From the NCBI RefSeq assembly GCF_004123805.1, contig NZ_RWJX01000021.1:1-61448 (forward strand): a DNA stretch of 61,448 nucleotides, written 5' to 3'. The translations under genes were made by a program, and so were the position numbers. Numbering within the stretch: the stretch's first letter is position 1; each line of letters opens with the position of its first letter. The notes under the pieces are model-generated. The model searched no databases. It worked only from the letters and a program-made list of their open reading frames with translations, and had not been told where the DNA came from. Of this stretch, positions 17,764 through 28,132 are shown in pieces. Origin of the DNA: Cellulomonas endophytica. Its GTDB lineage: Bacteria > Actinomycetota > Actinomycetes > Actinomycetales > Cellulomonadaceae.

Positions 17764-19142
17764 CCACGAGCCTCACCCCGGCCGGCACGCCCCGCGACGA
17801 CGCCGCCCGCGCCCACCTGTGGGGGCACTTCACCACGGCGAGCCAGTGGAAGGACGACGTCCCCACCATCGTCCGCGGCGAGGGCTTCCACGTCTTCGAC
17901 GACGCCGGCCGCCGCTACCTGGACGGCCTGGCGGGGCTCTTCGTCGTGCAGGTCGGCCACGGCCGCGCCGAGCTCGCCGAGGCCGCGCGCGTCCAGGCGG
18001 AGAAGCTGGCCTTCTTCCCCCTGTGGTCCTACGCCCACCCCCAGGCCATCGACCTCGCCGAGCGCGTCGCGCACCTGGCGCCCGAGGGCCTGGACCACGT
18101 CTTCTTCACCACGGGCGGCGGCGAGGCGGTGGAGTCCGCGTGGAAGCTGGCCAAGCAGTACTGGCGGCTGCGCGGGCGCCCCGGCAAGCACAAGGTGATC
18201 TCCCGCTCCCTGGCCTACCACGGCACCCCCGCCGGCGCGCTGTCCATCACCGGGCTGCCCGGGCTCAAGGCCGCCTACGAGCCGCTCGTGCCGGGTGCGC
18301 ACAAGGTGCCCAACACGAACCAGTACCGCGCCCCGGAGCACCTGCGCGACGACCCGAAGGCCTTCGGGCGCTGGGCCGCGGACCGCATCGCCGAGGCCAT
18401 CGAGTTCGAGGGGCCCGAGACGGTGGCCGCCGTGTTCCTCGAGCCCGTCCAGAACGCGGGCGGCTGCTTCCCGCCGCCCCCGGGCTACTTCGAGCGGGTG
18501 CGGGAGATCTGCGACGAGCACGACGTGCTCCTCGTCTCCGACGAGGTCATCTGCGCCTTCGGCCGCATCGGCTCCATGTTCGCCTGCGACGACTTCGGCT
18601 ACGTGCCCGACATCATCACGTGCGCGAAGGGCCTGACGTCCGGGTACTCCCCGCTCGGCGCGATGATCGCCTCGGAGGAGGTGTACGAGCCCTTCGCCAA
18701 CGGCGACGCGACGTTCCTGCACGGCTACACCTTCGGCGGCCACCCCGTGTCCTCGGCCGTGGCGATGGCGAACCTCGACATCTTCGAGCGCGAGGGCCTC
18801 AACGACCGCGTGAAGGAGAACGCCCCCGTCTTCCGCACGACCCTGGAGAAGCTGCTCGACCTGCCCATCGTCGGGGACGTGCGCGGGGCCGGGTACTTCT
18901 ACGGGATCGAGCTCGTCAAGGACAAGACGACCCGGGAGACGTTCGACGCCGCGGAGTCCGACCACCTCCTGCGCGGCTTCCTGTCCGAGGCGCTGTTCGA
19001 GGCGGGCCTGTACTGCCGGGCCGACGACCGCGGCGACCCCGTCGTGCAGCTCGCCCCGCCGCTCACCACGGGACCGGAGCAGTTCGACGAGATGGAGCGG
19101 ATCCTGCGCGAGGTGCTCACCGAGGCGTGGGCGCGCCTGTGA
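17760..19142 (+). CDS. Class III aminotransferase, putrescine/diamine type
   Basis: A 460-residue PLP enzyme. It contains FTTGGGEAVESAWKLAKQYW, SLAYHGTPAGALSITG, Asp261 in LLVSDEVICAFGRIG and the PLP lysine Lys290 in ITCAKGLTSGYSPLGA, with FLHGYTFGGHPVSSAVAM downstream. These blocks are those of the omega-amine aminotransferase group that includes putrescine-pyruvate aminotransferase (SpuC) and beta-alanine-pyruvate aminotransferase. In this context conversion of putrescine to 4-aminobutanal, feeding the dehydrogenase at 15550, is the most likely reaction. It overlaps the regulator upstream (ATGA) and the oxidoreductase downstream (GTGA). Confidence 0.87.
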   Translation: MTTSLTPAGTPRDDAARAHLWGHFTTASQWKDDVPTIVRGEGFHVFDDAGRRYLDGLAGLFVVQVGHGRAELAEAARVQAEKLAFFPLWSYAHPQAIDLAERVAHLAPEGLDHVFFTTGGGEAVESAWKLAKQYWRLRGRPGKHKVISRSLAYHGTPAGALSITGLPGLKAAYEPLVPGAHKVPNTNQYRAPEHLRDDPKAFGRWAADRIAEAIEFEGPETVAAVFLEPVQNAGGCFPPPPGYFERVREICDEHDVLLVSDEVICAFGRIGSMFACDDFGYVPDIITCAKGLTSGYSPLGAMIASEEVYEPFANGDATFLHGYTFGGHPVSSAVAMANLDIFEREGLNDRVKENAPVFRTTLEKLLDLPIVGDVRGAGYFYGIELVKDKTTRETFDAAESDHLLRGFLSEALFEAGLYCRADDRGDPVVQLAPPLTTGPEQFDEMERILREVLTEAWARL

Positions 19143-20536
19143 CCCGCGGCGCGCCGGACCCCGGGCTGCGCGCGCTGTCGCTGTGGTGGGACCAGGTCGC
19201 CGACGAGGACCCGGCCGCGCTGGTCCCGCGCGACCCCCTGGACGGCGACACCACGGCGGACGTGGTGGTCGTCGGCGCCGGCCTCACGGGGCTGTGGGCG
19301 TCGTACTACCTGCTCGAGGCCGACCCGGCGCTGGAGGTGCTGCTCGTCGAGCAGGCCGTCGCCGGCTTCGGCGCGAGCGGGCGCAACGGCGGCTGGTGCT
19401 CGGCGCTCTTCCCGACGTCGGCGGCGGGCCTGGCCCGTCGGCACGGCCCGGAGGCCGCCCGGCAGCTGCGCGCGGCCATGCGCGACACCGTCGTCGAGGT
19501 GGGCGGGGTCGCGGCGGCCGAGGAGATCGGCTGCGACTTCGCCTACGGCGGCACGGTGACGCTCGCCCGGGGTGCGGCGCAGCTCGCCCGCGTGCGCGCG
19601 GCGGCCGAGGAGGACGCGCGCTGGGGCGACGAGACGCACGTGCTCGACCCGGACGGCGTGGCCGAGCACGTCCGGGCCGCCGGGGTCGTCGGCGGGTCCT
19701 GGACGCCGGACTGCGCCCGCCTCCAGCCCGCGCGGCTCGTGCACGGGCTGGCGCGGACGCTCGAGGAGCGCGGCGTGCGCATCGCGGAGGGCACCCGGGC
19801 GCTGCGCCTGTCCCCCGGCGCCGTCGTCACCGACCACGGGACGGTCCGCGCGCGCCACGTGCTGCGGGCCACGGAGGCGTGGACGCCGGGCCTGCCGGGG
19901 GCGCGCCGCGCCGTGGTGCCCGTCTACTCCCTCATGGTCGCCACCGCCCCGCTGCCGGCGCACGTGTGGGAGGAGATCGGGCTCGCGCGCGGCCAGACCT
20001 TCACGGACGCCCGCCACCTCGTCGTCTACGGCCAGCGCACCGCGGACGACCGGCTCGCGTTCGGCGGCCGTGGCGCGCCGTACCACCGGGGCTCGCGCGT
20101 CCGGCCCGGGTTCGACCGCGACCCGGGCGTGCACGCGCACCTGCGCGGGACCCTCGTCGACCTCTTCCCCGTGCTCGCGGGGGTCGAGCTCACGCACGCA
20201 TGGGGCGGCCCGCTGGCGATCCCCCGGGACTGGCACGCCTCCGTGGGGCTCGACCCGGCGACGGGGCTGGGCTGGGCCGGCGGGTACGTCGGGGACGGGC
20301 TGGCGACGACGAACCTCGCCGGGCGCACCCTGGCGGACCTCGTCACGGGGACGGACTCCCCGCTCGTCCGCCTGCCGTGGGTCGGCCACCGCTCCCCCGA
20401 CTGGGAGCCCGAGCCCCTGCGCTGGGCGGGCGTCACGGCGGGGCTGCGGACGGCGGCGCTCGCCGACGTCCTCGAGCGGCGGGTCGGCACGGCCGGGCCG
20501 CTGCCGGCGCTCCTGGGCCGGCTGACCGGGCACTGA
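19139..20536 (+). CDS. FAD-dependent amine oxidoreductase (DAO family)
   Basis: A 465-residue flavoprotein with an FAD-binding Rossmann motif near the start (VVVVGAGLTGLWASYYL, about 43-59), followed by GFGASGRNGGWCS, the pattern seen in gamma-glutamylputrescine oxidase (PuuB) and related DAO-family enzymes. Near the C-terminus LGWAGGYVGDGLATTNLAGR is the second FAD-contact region. It would oxidise an amine or amino acid with oxygen or another acceptor. No glutamate-putrescine ligase lies in the window, so a full Puu pathway is not shown. The GTG start overlaps the aminotransferase stop (GTGA). It is convergent with dxr. Confidence 0.83.
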   Translation: MTRGAPDPGLRALSLWWDQVADEDPAALVPRDPLDGDTTADVVVVGAGLTGLWASYYLLEADPALEVLLVEQAVAGFGASGRNGGWCSALFPTSAAGLARRHGPEAARQLRAAMRDTVVEVGGVAAAEEIGCDFAYGGTVTLARGAAQLARVRAAAEEDARWGDETHVLDPDGVAEHVRAAGVVGGSWTPDCARLQPARLVHGLARTLEERGVRIAEGTRALRLSPGAVVTDHGTVRARHVLRATEAWTPGLPGARRAVVPVYSLMVATAPLPAHVWEEIGLARGQTFTDARHLVVYGQRTADDRLAFGGRGAPYHRGSRVRPGFDRDPGVHAHLRGTLVDLFPVLAGVELTHAWGGPLAIPRDWHASVGLDPATGLGWAGGYVGDGLATTNLAGRTLADLVTGTDSPLVRLPWVGHRSPDWEPEPLRWAGVTAGLRTAALADVLERRVGTAGPLPALLGRLTGH

Positions 20537-20616
20537 CGCCGCCGGGCCACGCCCCGAGGACGCCGGCCGGGGCCCCGGTGCGCGGGAGCGGCGCCGACCG
20601 GGCCGGGTCGGGCCGC

Positions 20617-21900
20617 TCAGGTGCGGGCGAGCACCTCGTGCGCGCGCGCCCGCGCCCAGTCCTCCGCGGCGAGCACGCGCTCGAGCGTGAGGTCGGCCGC
20701 GGCCACGCCGTCGTGCTCGTCGAGGACCCGGGACACGGTGGCCACCACGTCCCCGAACCCGATGCGACCGGCGAGGAACGCGGCGACGCACTCCTCGTTG
20801 GCGGCGTTGAGCACGGCTGGGTGCGTGGCCGAGGTCGCCAGGGCCTCCCGGGCGAGCCGGACCGCGGGGAACACGGCCTCGTCGAGGGGCTCGAACGTCC
20901 AGGACGTGGCGCGCGTCCAGTCGCAGCCCGGGACGGCGTCGGGGACGCGGTCGGGCCAGCCGAGGCCGAGCGCGATGGGCAGGCGCATGTCGGGCGGCGA
21001 GGCCTGCGCGATCGTCGAGCCGTCGACGAACTCCACCATGGAGTGCACGACGGACTGCGGGTGCACGACCACGTCGATCCGCTCGGGCGGCACGTCGAAG
21101 AGCAGGTGCGCCTCGATGAGCTCCAGGCCCTTGTTCACCAGCGTCGCCGAGTTCACCGTCACCACGGGGCCCATGGCCCAGGTCGGGTGCGCCAGCGCCT
21201 GCTCGGGCGTCACGGCCTTCACGGCGTCGGCCGTCCACCCGCGGAAGGGACCCCCGGACGCGGTGAGCACCAGGCGGCGCACCTCCCGCTCCGTCCCCGA
21301 GCGCAGGGCCTGGGCGAGTGCGGAGTGCTCGGAGTCGACGGGCACGATCTGGTCCGCCCGCGTCCGCGCCGCCCGGACGAGCGGCCCGCCGACGACGAGC
21401 GACTCCTTGTTCGCCAGGGCGAGCGTGGCGCCCGCACGCAGCGCCGCCAGCGTCGGCCCGAGGCCCACGGAGCCCGTGATGCCGTTGAGGACGACGTCGG
21501 CGGGGCGGGCGGCCAGGGTGCTCGCGGCGTCGGGCCCGGCGAGGACCTCGACGTCGGCGGCGCGCCAGCCCTCGGCCGCGGCGACGTCGGCAGGGACGGC
21601 GTCGGGGGGGAGGTCGGCCAGAGCGGCACGCATCCCGTCGGCGGCGGCGGGGTCCGCGACGGCGACCACCCCGACGCCCAGCCCGGCGGCCTGCCGCGCG
21701 ACGGCGGCGACGTCACGCCCCCCGGCCGACAGCCCCACGACGCGGAAGCGGTCGGGGTTGCGGCGCACGACGTCGACGGCCTGGGTGCCGATCGAGCCCG
21801 TGCAGCCGAGCAGCACGACGGACCGTGGCGCGGCGCCGACGGAGTCCTCCGGACGGGCCCGGAGCTCCCGGCGGGCGCGTCGGCTCGCGTCGGCGCTCAC
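20617..21900 (-). CDS. dxr: 1-deoxy-D-xylulose 5-phosphate reductoisomerase
   Basis: Second step of the MEP isoprenoid pathway, making MEP from DXP with NADPH and a divalent metal. The 427-residue product has the NADPH motif [28 protein letters not shown], the metal and substrate loop [44 protein letters not shown] and the C-terminal [12 protein letters not shown]. The GTG start overlaps the stop of the DivIVA-domain gene (GTGA). About 25 residues precede the Rossmann fold, so the true start may be slightly internal. The expected neighbour, the M50 protease gene, is 13.9 kb away beyond the polyamine block. Confidence 0.97.
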   Translation of the reverse strand: MSADASRRARRELRARPEDSVGAAPRSVVLLGCTGSIGTQAVDVVRRNPDRFRVVGLSAGGRDVAAVARQAAGLGVGVVAVADPAAADGMRAALADLPPDAVPADVAAAEGWRAADVEVLAGPDAASTLAARPADVVLNGITGSVGLGPTLAALRAGATLALANKESLVVGGPLVRAARTRADQIVPVDSEHSALAQALRSGTEREVRRLVLTASGGPFRGWTADAVKAVTPEQALAHPTWAMGPVVTVNSATLVNKGLELIEAHLLFDVPPERIDVVVHPQSVVHSMVEFVDGSTIAQASPPDMRLPIALGLGWPDRVPDAVPGCDWTRATSWTFEPLDEAVFPAVRLAREALATSATHPAVLNAANEECVAAFLAGRIGFGDVVATVSRVLDEHDGVAAADLTLERVLAAEDWARARAHEVLART

Positions 21901-22451
21901 TCGACGCCCAGGAGGACCTCGACGGCCCGGGCGAGGAACGCGTCGACCGGGGCCTCCGCGTAGGCGCCACGGCCGCGGCGGGCTCGGAAGGTGGCGGTGC
22001 GCAGCTCGGCGGCGGTCAGCGGGGCGCCGTCGTCGAAGTAGTCGACGAGGCGGTGGCAGAGGGCGTCGACGTCGGCGGCCTCGTAGCCCGGCGCCCGGCC
22101 CTCCGGCGGGGCGAACCGCTCGCCGTCGGGGCGGCCCAGGCGCGGGTACAGCGTGCGGGCCTGGTCCCCCAGCCGCTCCATCCAGGCGCCCTGCCCGTGC
22201 TCGGCGACGTACTCGGCGCGCGCCCGGGCGACGAAGGCGGCCTCCAGGCGGTCCAGCGCCGCGTCCACGGCGACGGGCGAGTACCCCCCGCGCACGAGCT
22301 CGAAGGCGGCGGACCGGACGTCCCGGCCGGACAACGCGCCGGCCGGCCCCGTCTCGTACACCGTGCGGGCGTGCGCGAAGAACGCGTCGACCTCGTCCGG
22401 GTCGTACCCGCGCCGCAGCCCGGTGACGGTCCGGAACATGCCGTCGCTCAC
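21897..22451 (-). CDS. DivIVA-domain-containing protein
   Basis: A 184-residue protein with two or three copies of a short DivIVA-like element: [19 protein letters not shown] near the N-terminus, [16 protein letters not shown] in the middle and [18 protein letters not shown] near residue 120. Such genes sit between rlmN and dxr in many actinobacteria. No long coiled coil is visible, so it is not the polar-growth DivIVA/Wag31 itself. The GTG start at 22451 overlaps the rlmN stop; an ATG at 22440 is an alternative. The role is unknown. Confidence 0.8.
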   Translation of the reverse strand: MSDGMFRTVTGLRRGYDPDEVDAFFAHARTVYETGPAGALSGRDVRSAAFELVRGGYSPVAVDAALDRLEAAFVARARAEYVAEHGQGAWMERLGDQARTLYPRLGRPDGERFAPPEGRAPGYEAADVDALCHRLVDYFDDGAPLTAAELRTATFRARRGRGAYAEAPVDAFLARAVEVLLGVE

Positions 22452-23569
22452 ACGTCCTCCTCCGCGGCGAGCTGGCCGCACGCTCCGTCGATGTCGCTGC
22501 CCCGGGTGTCCCGGACGGTCGTCGGGATCCCGTGCGCGCGCAAGCGTGCCACGAACTCCGCCTCGACCTCGGGCTCGCTCGCCGTCCACTTCGAGCCCGG
22601 CGTCGGGTTCAGCGGGATGGGGTTGCAGTGCACCCAGCCGCGGCCGCGGGCGTTGAGCTTCTCGCCCAGGAGGTCGGCGCGCCACGCGTGGTCGTTCATG
22701 TCGCGGATGAGCGCGTACTCGATGGACACGCGGCGGCCGGTCGCCTCGAAGTACCGGCGGGCGGCGTCGAGCGCCTCGTCGACGGTCCAGCGAGTGTTGA
22801 TCGGCACGAGCTCGCTGCGCAGCTCGTCGTCCGGCGCGTGCAGAGACAGGGCGAGCGTCACGGGGATCCCCTCCGCCGCCATCCTGTCGATCGCCGGCAC
22901 GAGGCCGACGGTGGAGACCGTGACGTTGCGGGCGGACATGCCGAGGCCGTCCGGCACCGGCGCGACGAGCCGCCGCACGGTCTCCATGACGGCCCTGTAG
23001 TTGGCCAGGGGCTCGCCCATGCCCATGAAGACGACGTTCGTGAGGCGGCCGGGGCCGCCGGCGACCTCGCCGTCCGCCAGCGAGCGCGCGGCGGCGCGGA
23101 CCTGCTCCACGATCTCCGCCGTCGAGAGGTTGCGGGTGAGGCCGAGCTGGCCCGTCGCGCAGAACGGGCACGCCATGCCGCAGCCGGCCTGGCTCGAGAC
23201 GCACAGGGTGTTCCGGTGCGCGTACCGCATGAGGACGGACTCGACCTTCACGCCGTCGAACAGGTGCCACAGCGTCTTGACGGTCGCGCCGGCGTCCGCG
23301 CTCAGCGTCCGCACGGGCGTCACGAGCTGCGGGAACAGCGCCTCGGCCAGCCGGTCCCGCGACGCGGCGGGCAGGTCCGTCATCTCGGAGGGGTCCGAGC
23401 TCAGGTGCGTGAAGTAGTGCGTGGCGAGCTGCTTCGCCCGGAACGGCTTCTCCCCCAGCGCCGCGACGGCCTCGCGGCGCTCCTCGGGCGTGAGGTCGAC
23501 GAAGTGGCGCGGCGGCTTGCCGCGGCCCTTCGGCGGGGTCATGACGAGGGGGACGGGCGTGGGGGTCAC
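22448..23569 (-). CDS. rlmN: 23S rRNA (adenine2503-C2)-methyltransferase, radical SAM
   Basis: Methylates C2 of A2503 in 23S rRNA and A37 of some tRNAs. The 373-residue product has the radical-SAM cluster motif CGMACPFC (Cys130, Cys134, Cys137), [24 protein letters not shown] and the two reactive cysteines expected near residues 123 and 366. The GTG at 23569 is chosen because the leading [16 protein letters not shown] aligns with the usual N-terminus; an ATG at 23542 is possible. It is coupled to the DivIVA-domain gene. Confidence 0.96.
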   Translation of the reverse strand: MTPTPVPLVMTPPKGRGKPPRHFVDLTPEERREAVAALGEKPFRAKQLATHYFTHLSSDPSEMTDLPAASRDRLAEALFPQLVTPVRTLSADAGATVKTLWHLFDGVKVESVLMRYAHRNTLCVSSQAGCGMACPFCATGQLGLTRNLSTAEIVEQVRAAARSLADGEVAGGPGRLTNVVFMGMGEPLANYRAVMETVRRLVAPVPDGLGMSARNVTVSTVGLVPAIDRMAAEGIPVTLALSLHAPDDELRSELVPINTRWTVDEALDAARRYFEATGRRVSIEYALIRDMNDHAWRADLLGEKLNARGRGWVHCNPIPLNPTPGSKWTASEPEVEAEFVARLRAHGIPTTVRDTRGSDIDGACGQLAAEEDV

Positions 23570-23719
23570 GGCGGGCTCCGGGGGTGACGGGCGTCGGTCG
23601 GACGCCGGGTCGGCGGGTGCGCCGGGTGGGCGCGATCGGGGTGCGAGGACGGGTGCGGCGCGGTGCGGACGGTGCGGACGGGGTGGTCGGGGCTCGCCGC
23701 CTTCCGTCCGCGGCCCGCG
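23570..23719. other. rlmN-cdsA spacer
   Basis: 150 bp of very G-rich sequence with short repeats of GTGCGGACGG. No gene, clear terminator or promoter stands out. Confidence 0.3.
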
Positions 23720-24565
23720 TCAGGTCACGGGGACGAGCAGGGTGAGGACGGCCCAGGTCGTCGGCGCCGTGAGGAGCAACGAGTCGAGGCGGTCCAGTAG
23801 TCCCCCGTGGCCCGGGACGAGACGGCCCATGTCCTTGAGCTCGAGGTCGCGCTTGAGGAGCGACTCCCCGAGGTCCCCGAGCGTGCCGCTCACGACGGCG
23901 GCCAGACCGAGCACGACCCCGACGAGCGGGTGCGTCCCCAGCAGCAGCCAGCCCCCCGCGACGCCCACCGCGACCGCGAGGACGACGGACCCGCCGAGGC
24001 CCTCCCAGGTCTTCTTGGGGCTGACGGACGGGGCGAGGGGGTGGCGCCCGACGAGCACGCCCGCGGTGTACCCGCCCGTGTCGTTCGCCACCGCGAGCAG
24101 GATGAACAGCAGCACGCGCTGCGCGCCGTCGGGGGCGGCGAGCAGCAGCATCGCGAAGCCGCCGAGGAACGGCAGCCACGTGGCCGCGAACGTGGCCGCG
24201 GTGACGTCGCGCAGGGCCGCCCGGCCGCCGCCGTCGGCGAGCCGCCAGGCCGCGCACCCGGCCACGGTCGCGACGAGCGCGACGAGCAGGGCCTCGAGCC
24301 CCGCGGCGTACGCCGCGCCGAGCATCGCCAGGCACCCGACGAGGAGCGGGACCAGCGGCAGGTGGATGTCGCGGCGGCGCAGGGCCTGGGCCAGCTCCCA
24401 CAGCGAGGTGCCGACGGCCGCCACGACGACGAGCGCGAAGCCCTCCTTCACCACGAAGAGGGAGACGACGACCACGACGAGCAGGCCGACCCCCACCGCG
24501 GCGGCGAGGGGCAGGTCCCGCCCCCGTCGGGACGTCGGCGCGGCGAGCGCGGGCTGGTCGATCAT
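23720..24565 (-). CDS. cdsA: Phosphatidate cytidylyltransferase
   Basis: Makes CDP-diacylglycerol from phosphatidate and CTP, the entry to membrane phospholipids. The 281-residue product is hydrophobic with about eight membrane segments and carries the family signature at the C-terminus: SLLKRDLELKD followed by PGHGGLLDRLDS. SPKKTWEG is the cytoplasmic motif before it. Its ATG overlaps the frr stop by one base (TGATG), so the two are co-translated. Confidence 0.95.
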   Translation of the reverse strand: MIDQPALAAPTSRRGRDLPLAAAVGVGLLVVVVVSLFVVKEGFALVVVAAVGTSLWELAQALRRRDIHLPLVPLLVGCLAMLGAAYAAGLEALLVALVATVAGCAAWRLADGGGRAALRDVTAATFAATWLPFLGGFAMLLLAAPDGAQRVLLFILLAVANDTGGYTAGVLVGRHPLAPSVSPKKTWEGLGGSVVLAVAVGVAGGWLLLGTHPLVGVVLGLAAVVSGTLGDLGESLLKRDLELKDMGRLVPGHGGLLDRLDSLLLTAPTTWAVLTLLVPVT

Positions 24566-25122
24566 CAGACCTCGAGGAGCTCGGCTTCCTTGCCCTGCAG
24601 GAGCGCGTCGATGACGTCGACGTGCTTCTTCGTCAGGGACTCCAGCTCCTTCTCCGCGCGGCCGACCTCGTCCTCGCCCGCCTCGCCGTCCTTCGCCAGG
24701 CGGTCGAGCGTGTCCTTCGCGCGGCGGCGGATGCTGCGGACCGAGATCCGCGCGTCCTCGGCCTTCGACTTCGCGAGCTTGACGAACTCGCGGCGCCGCT
24801 CCGTGGTGAGCGCCGGCAGCACGACCCGGATGACCGAGCCGTCGTTCGTCGGGTTCACGCCGAGGTCGGAGTCGCGCAGCGCCTTCTCCACCGCCGTCAT
24901 CGACGACTTGTCGAACGGCGAGACGAGGATCGTGCGCGCCTCGACGACGTTGAACGAGGCGAGCTGCTGCAGGGGGGTCGGGGCGCCGTAGTAGTCGACG
25001 AAGACCTTCGCGAACATCGCCGCGTTGGCGCGGCCCGTGCGGATCGCCGCGAAGTCCTCCTTGGCGACCTCGACGGCCTTGTCCATCTTCTCCTCGGCCT
25101 CGAAGAGGGTCTCGTCGATCAC
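24565..25122 (-). CDS. frr: Ribosome recycling factor
   Basis: Splits post-termination ribosomes with EF-G. The 185-residue product has the three-helix bundle sequence pattern ([40 protein letters not shown] and [12 protein letters not shown], each within normal spacing) at the standard length. GTG start. It is followed by cdsA and preceded by pyrH, the usual order. Confidence 0.98.
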   Translation of the reverse strand: MIDETLFEAEEKMDKAVEVAKEDFAAIRTGRANAAMFAKVFVDYYGAPTPLQQLASFNVVEARTILVSPFDKSSMTAVEKALRDSDLGVNPTNDGSVIRVVLPALTTERRREFVKLAKSKAEDARISVRSIRRRAKDTLDRLAKDGEAGEDEVGRAEKELESLTKKHVDVIDALLQGKEAELLEV

Positions 25123-25224
25123 CGGTGCTCCTGTCGTGCGGCGCGGGGCGGCGGCGGGGGGCCGGTCGTCGGGCGCGGGCGGGTCGTGCGGGGGGTGGTG
25201 CGGCGGTGGTGCGGTGCGCGTGCG

Positions 25225-25248
25225 CGGCCGTGCGGGGGCGCACGGCCG
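25225..25248 (-). terminator. Hairpin after pyrH
   Basis: CGGCCGTGCG, loop GGGG, CGCACGGCCG: perfect 10-bp stem 20 bp past the pyrH stop. No T-tract. It may reduce read-through into frr, which lies 102 bp further on. Confidence 0.6.
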
Positions 25249-25268
25249 GTGCCGGCGCCGTCGTCGTC

Positions 25269-26051
25269 CTAGACGGCGGTCACCGACGTGCCGATCTTCT
25301 CACCCTGCAGCGCGCGGGTGACGTTGCCGGGCTCCTCGAGCCCGAAGACGCGCATGCGCACGTCGTTGTCGCGGCACATGCTCAGCGCCGTGGCGTCCAT
25401 GACCGCCAGGCCACGGACGAGGGCCTCCGTGTAGGTGACGTGCTCGAGCCGGACCGCGTCGGGGTCCTTGTGCGGGTCGGCCGTGTAGATGGCGTCGACG
25501 CCGTTCTTGCCCATGAGGACCTCCTGGCAGTGCACCTCGAGGGAGCGCTGCACGCACACGGTGTCCGTGGAGAAGAAGGGCATCCCGGCGCCGGCGCCGA
25601 AGATGACGACGCGGCCCTTCTCCAGGTGACGGATGGCCCGCAGCGGGATGTAGGGCTCGGCGACCTGCCCCATGGTGATGGCGGTCTGGACGCGGGTGCT
25701 GACGCCCGCCTGCTCGAGGAAGTCCTGGAGCGCCAGGCAGTTCATGACGGTGCCGAGCATGCCCATGTAGTCGGCGCGGGCCCGGTCGAGGCCGCGCTGG
25801 GACAGGTCGGCGCCCCGGAAGAAGTTGCCGCCGCCGCAGACGATGGCGACCTGCACGCCGGCGCGCACCGCGACCGCGATCTCGCCGGCGATCCGCTGGA
25901 CGACGTGCGCGGCCAGGCCCACCTCGCCGCCGCCGAAGGTCTCGCCCGAGAGCTTGAGGAGCACGCGCCGCGGCACGTCCTCCTGCGCCCCCGGGGCCGG
26001 CACGGTGCCGGGGTCGGTCACGGTCGGCAGGGGTGTCGGGGCGTCCGTCAC
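25269..26051 (-). CDS. pyrH: Uridylate kinase
   Basis: Phosphorylates UMP to UDP; a hexameric amino-acid-kinase-fold enzyme. The 260 residues include [53 protein letters not shown] and [16 protein letters not shown]. The first 26 residues are proline/threonine-rich and not part of the fold, so the true start could be slightly downstream. The GTG at 26051 has a good GGAGGA ribosome-binding site. Confidence 0.97.
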   Translation of the reverse strand: MTDAPTPLPTVTDPGTVPAPGAQEDVPRRVLLKLSGETFGGGEVGLAAHVVQRIAGEIAVAVRAGVQVAIVCGGGNFFRGADLSQRGLDRARADYMGMLGTVMNCLALQDFLEQAGVSTRVQTAITMGQVAEPYIPLRAIRHLEKGRVVIFGAGAGMPFFSTDTVCVQRSLEVHCQEVLMGKNGVDAIYTADPHKDPDAVRLEHVTYTEALVRGLAVMDATALSMCRDNDVRMRVFGLEEPGNVTRALQGEKIGTSVTAV

Positions 26052-26116
26052 TTCGGTCCTCCGGAGGGGGTGCTGGCGGCTCGTCGGGCGGCGGGACCCC
26101 GGGAGGGGCCCGTGTG

Positions 26117-26157
26117 CGGCGGTGGCCCCGACCCGGGACGGGTCGGGGCCACCGCCG
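26117..26157 (-). terminator. Strong terminator after tsf
   Basis: Perfect 18-bp stem with a 5-nt loop (GGGAC). The arms are 26117-26134 and 26140-26157; the stem begins 6 bp past the tsf stop. The best hairpin in the window; no T-tract. Confidence 0.85.
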
Positions 26158-26163
26158 GCGGCG

Positions 26164-27003
26164 TCAGGCTCCCACGCGGAAGCGGACGAAGCCGGTGAGC
26201 GTGCCGCCGGCCTCCTTCAGCACCTGGCCGACGGACTTCTTCGGGTCACGGGCGAACGCCTGGTCGAGCAGCACGTTCTCCTTGTAGAAGCCGTTGAGGC
26301 GACCCTCGACGATCTTCGACAGCGCGGCCTCGGGCTTGCCCTCGTTGCGGGCGGTCTCCTCGGCGATCTTGCGCTCGGAGGCGACGAGGTCGGCGGGCAC
26401 CTCCTCGCGCGTGAGGTACGTGGGCGAGAACGCGGCCACGTGCGTCGCGACGTCGCGGGCCACGGAGGCGCCGGCGGCGTCGGTGGCCACGAGGACGCCG
26501 ACCTGGGGCGGCAGGTCCTTGTTCACCTTGTGCAGGTAGACCTCGACGTGCTCGCCCGACAGGCGGGCCAGGCGCCGGACGACGACCTTCTCGCCGAGCG
26601 TGGCGGCCGTCTCGTCGACGGTGGACTGCACCGTCGCGCCGTCGACCTCCGTGCCCAGGAGCGCCTCGGCGTCCGCGGCGCCCGTGGACACCGCGGCGGC
26701 GAGCACCTTGTCGGCGAGCGCGATGAACTGCGCGTTCTTCGCGACGAAGTCCGTCTCGGAGTTGACCTCGACGAGGACGCCCGCCTTGCCGGCGCCGTCG
26801 TCGGCGACGTGCGCGGCGACGAGGCCGTCGGAGGCCGAGCGGCCCTCGCGCTTGCCCACGCCCTTGAGGCCCTTGACGCGGATGATCTCGAGCGCCTTGG
26901 CGGAGTCGCCCTCGGCCTCCTCGAGCGCCTTCTTGACGTCGAGCATGCCGGCGCCGGTCTTCTCGCGCAGGGCCTTGATGTCGGCCAGCGAGTAGTTCGC
27001 CAT
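26164..27003 (-). CDS. tsf: Elongation factor Ts
   Basis: Nucleotide exchange factor for EF-Tu. The 279-residue product starts [20 protein letters not shown] and has the core motif [15 protein letters not shown], with a standard length. It lies 172 bp downstream of rpsB, in the universal rpsB-tsf order. A long hairpin stands between the two genes. Confidence 0.98.
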   Translation of the reverse strand: MANYSLADIKALREKTGAGMLDVKKALEEAEGDSAKALEIIRVKGLKGVGKREGRSASDGLVAAHVADDGAGKAGVLVEVNSETDFVAKNAQFIALADKVLAAAVSTGAADAEALLGTEVDGATVQSTVDETAATLGEKVVVRRLARLSGEHVEVYLHKVNKDLPPQVGVLVATDAAGASVARDVATHVAAFSPTYLTREEVPADLVASERKIAEETARNEGKPEAALSKIVEGRLNGFYKENVLLDQAFARDPKKSVGQVLKEAGGTLTGFVRFRVGA

Positions 27004-27112
27004 CAGTCTGTTCCCGTCCTTCTCGTCGGTCGGGCCCGTCGGGGCCCGGGGTGGCACCGCGGTGCCGGGGGTGCGGCGGACGCCCGGGGACGTCCCGCCG
27101 CCGAGCGTGGCA

Positions 27113-27160
27113 CCGGCCGGTCCGCCGCGCCCGCGCTGCGGGTGCGACGGGACCGGCCGG
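27113..27160 (-). terminator. Long-loop hairpin between rpsB and tsf
   Basis: Arms CCGGCCGGTCC (27113-27123) and GGACCGGCCGG (27150-27160), perfectly complementary, with a 26-nt loop that can form a further small stem. The structure starts 15 bp past the rpsB stop. It may act as a partial terminator or attenuator that sets the ratio of rpsB to tsf mRNA. Confidence 0.45.
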
Positions 27161-27175
27161 CGCCGTCGGTCAGGC

Positions 27176-28132
27176 TCAGGCCTGGGTGGGCTCCGCCGGG
27201 GCCGCGTCCACGGCCGGGGCCGCGTCCTGGCCGGGGGTGGCCGGCTCGGCGTCGACGACCGCGTCGGAGGCGTCGCCCGCCGCCGCCGTGTCGACCGCCA
27301 CCTGGGCGTCCTGCGGCGCGGCCGCAGGCGTCTCGGCGGCCGGCGTGTCCGCGGCCTCCGTGCCGGCGAGCAGCTCGCGCTCCCACTCGGCGAGCGGCTC
27401 CGCGTCGGGGGCGGCCTCGCCGGAGGCGGCACGGCCACCGCCGGAGCGGCGCACGAGGCCGTCGGCCGCCGCGTCGGCGATCACGCGGGTGAGCAGCTGG
27501 ACGGCGCGGATGGCGTCGTCGTTGCCCGGGATCGGGTAGTCGACCATGTCGGGGTCGCAGTTCGTGTCGAGGATCGCCACGACGGGGATGCCGAGCTTGC
27601 GCGCCTCGTCGACCGCGAGGTGCTCCTTGTTCGTGTCGACGATCCACACGGCGGAGGGCACCTTGACCATGTCGCGGATGCCGCCGAGCGTCTTCGTCAA
27701 CTTGTCCTTCTCGCGACGCAGGACGAGCAGCTCCTTCTTCGTCAGCGAGGAGCCCGCGACGTCGTCGAAGTCGATCTGCTCGAGCTCCTTGAGGCGCTGG
27801 AGGCGCTTGTGCACGGTGGAGAAGTTCGTGAGCATGCCGCCGAGCCAGCGCTGGTTGACGTAGGGCATGCCCACGCGGCCGGCCTGCTCGGCGACGGGCT
27901 CCTGCGCCTGCTTCTTCGTCCCGACGAACAGGATCGAGCCGCCGTGCGCGACCGTCTGGGAGACGAAGTCGTAGGCGCGGTCGATGTACGTCAGCGACTG
28001 CTGCAGGTCGATGATGTAGATGCCGTTGCGCTCGGTGAAGATGAACCGCTTCATCTTCGGGTTCCAGCGGCGGGTCTGGTGCCCGAAGTGCACCCCGCTC
28101 TCGAGCAGCTGGCGCGTGGTCACGACGGCCAT
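27176..28132 (-). CDS. rpsB: 30S ribosomal protein S2
   Basis: Structural protein of the small subunit. The 318 residues start [20 protein letters not shown] and include [19 protein letters not shown] and [20 protein letters not shown]. The last 80 or so residues are alanine-, proline- and acidic-rich ([17 protein letters not shown] and similar), a low-complexity tail common in high-GC actinobacteria. Confidence 0.98.
   Translation of the reverse strand: MAVVTTRQLLESGVHFGHQTRRWNPKMKRFIFTERNGIYIIDLQQSLTYIDRAYDFVSQTVAHGGSILFVGTKKQAQEPVAEQAGRVGMPYVNQRWLGGMLTNFSTVHKRLQRLKELEQIDFDDVAGSSLTKKELLVLRREKDKLTKTLGGIRDMVKVPSAVWIVDTNKEHLAVDEARKLGIPVVAILDTNCDPDMVDYPIPGNDDAIRAVQLLTRVIADAAADGLVRRSGGGRAASGEAAPDAEPLAEWERELLAGTEAADTPAAETPAAAPQDAQVAVDTAAAGDASDAVVDAEPATPGQDAAPAVDAAPAEPTQA

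Noticed and set aside
6929..20536. Genomic island with integrase or attachment sites around the polyamine block
   Set aside because: No recombinase, tRNA gene, insertion sequence or flanking direct repeat is visible at either edge. The only tyrosine recombinase in the window (31725) is the housekeeping XerC type.
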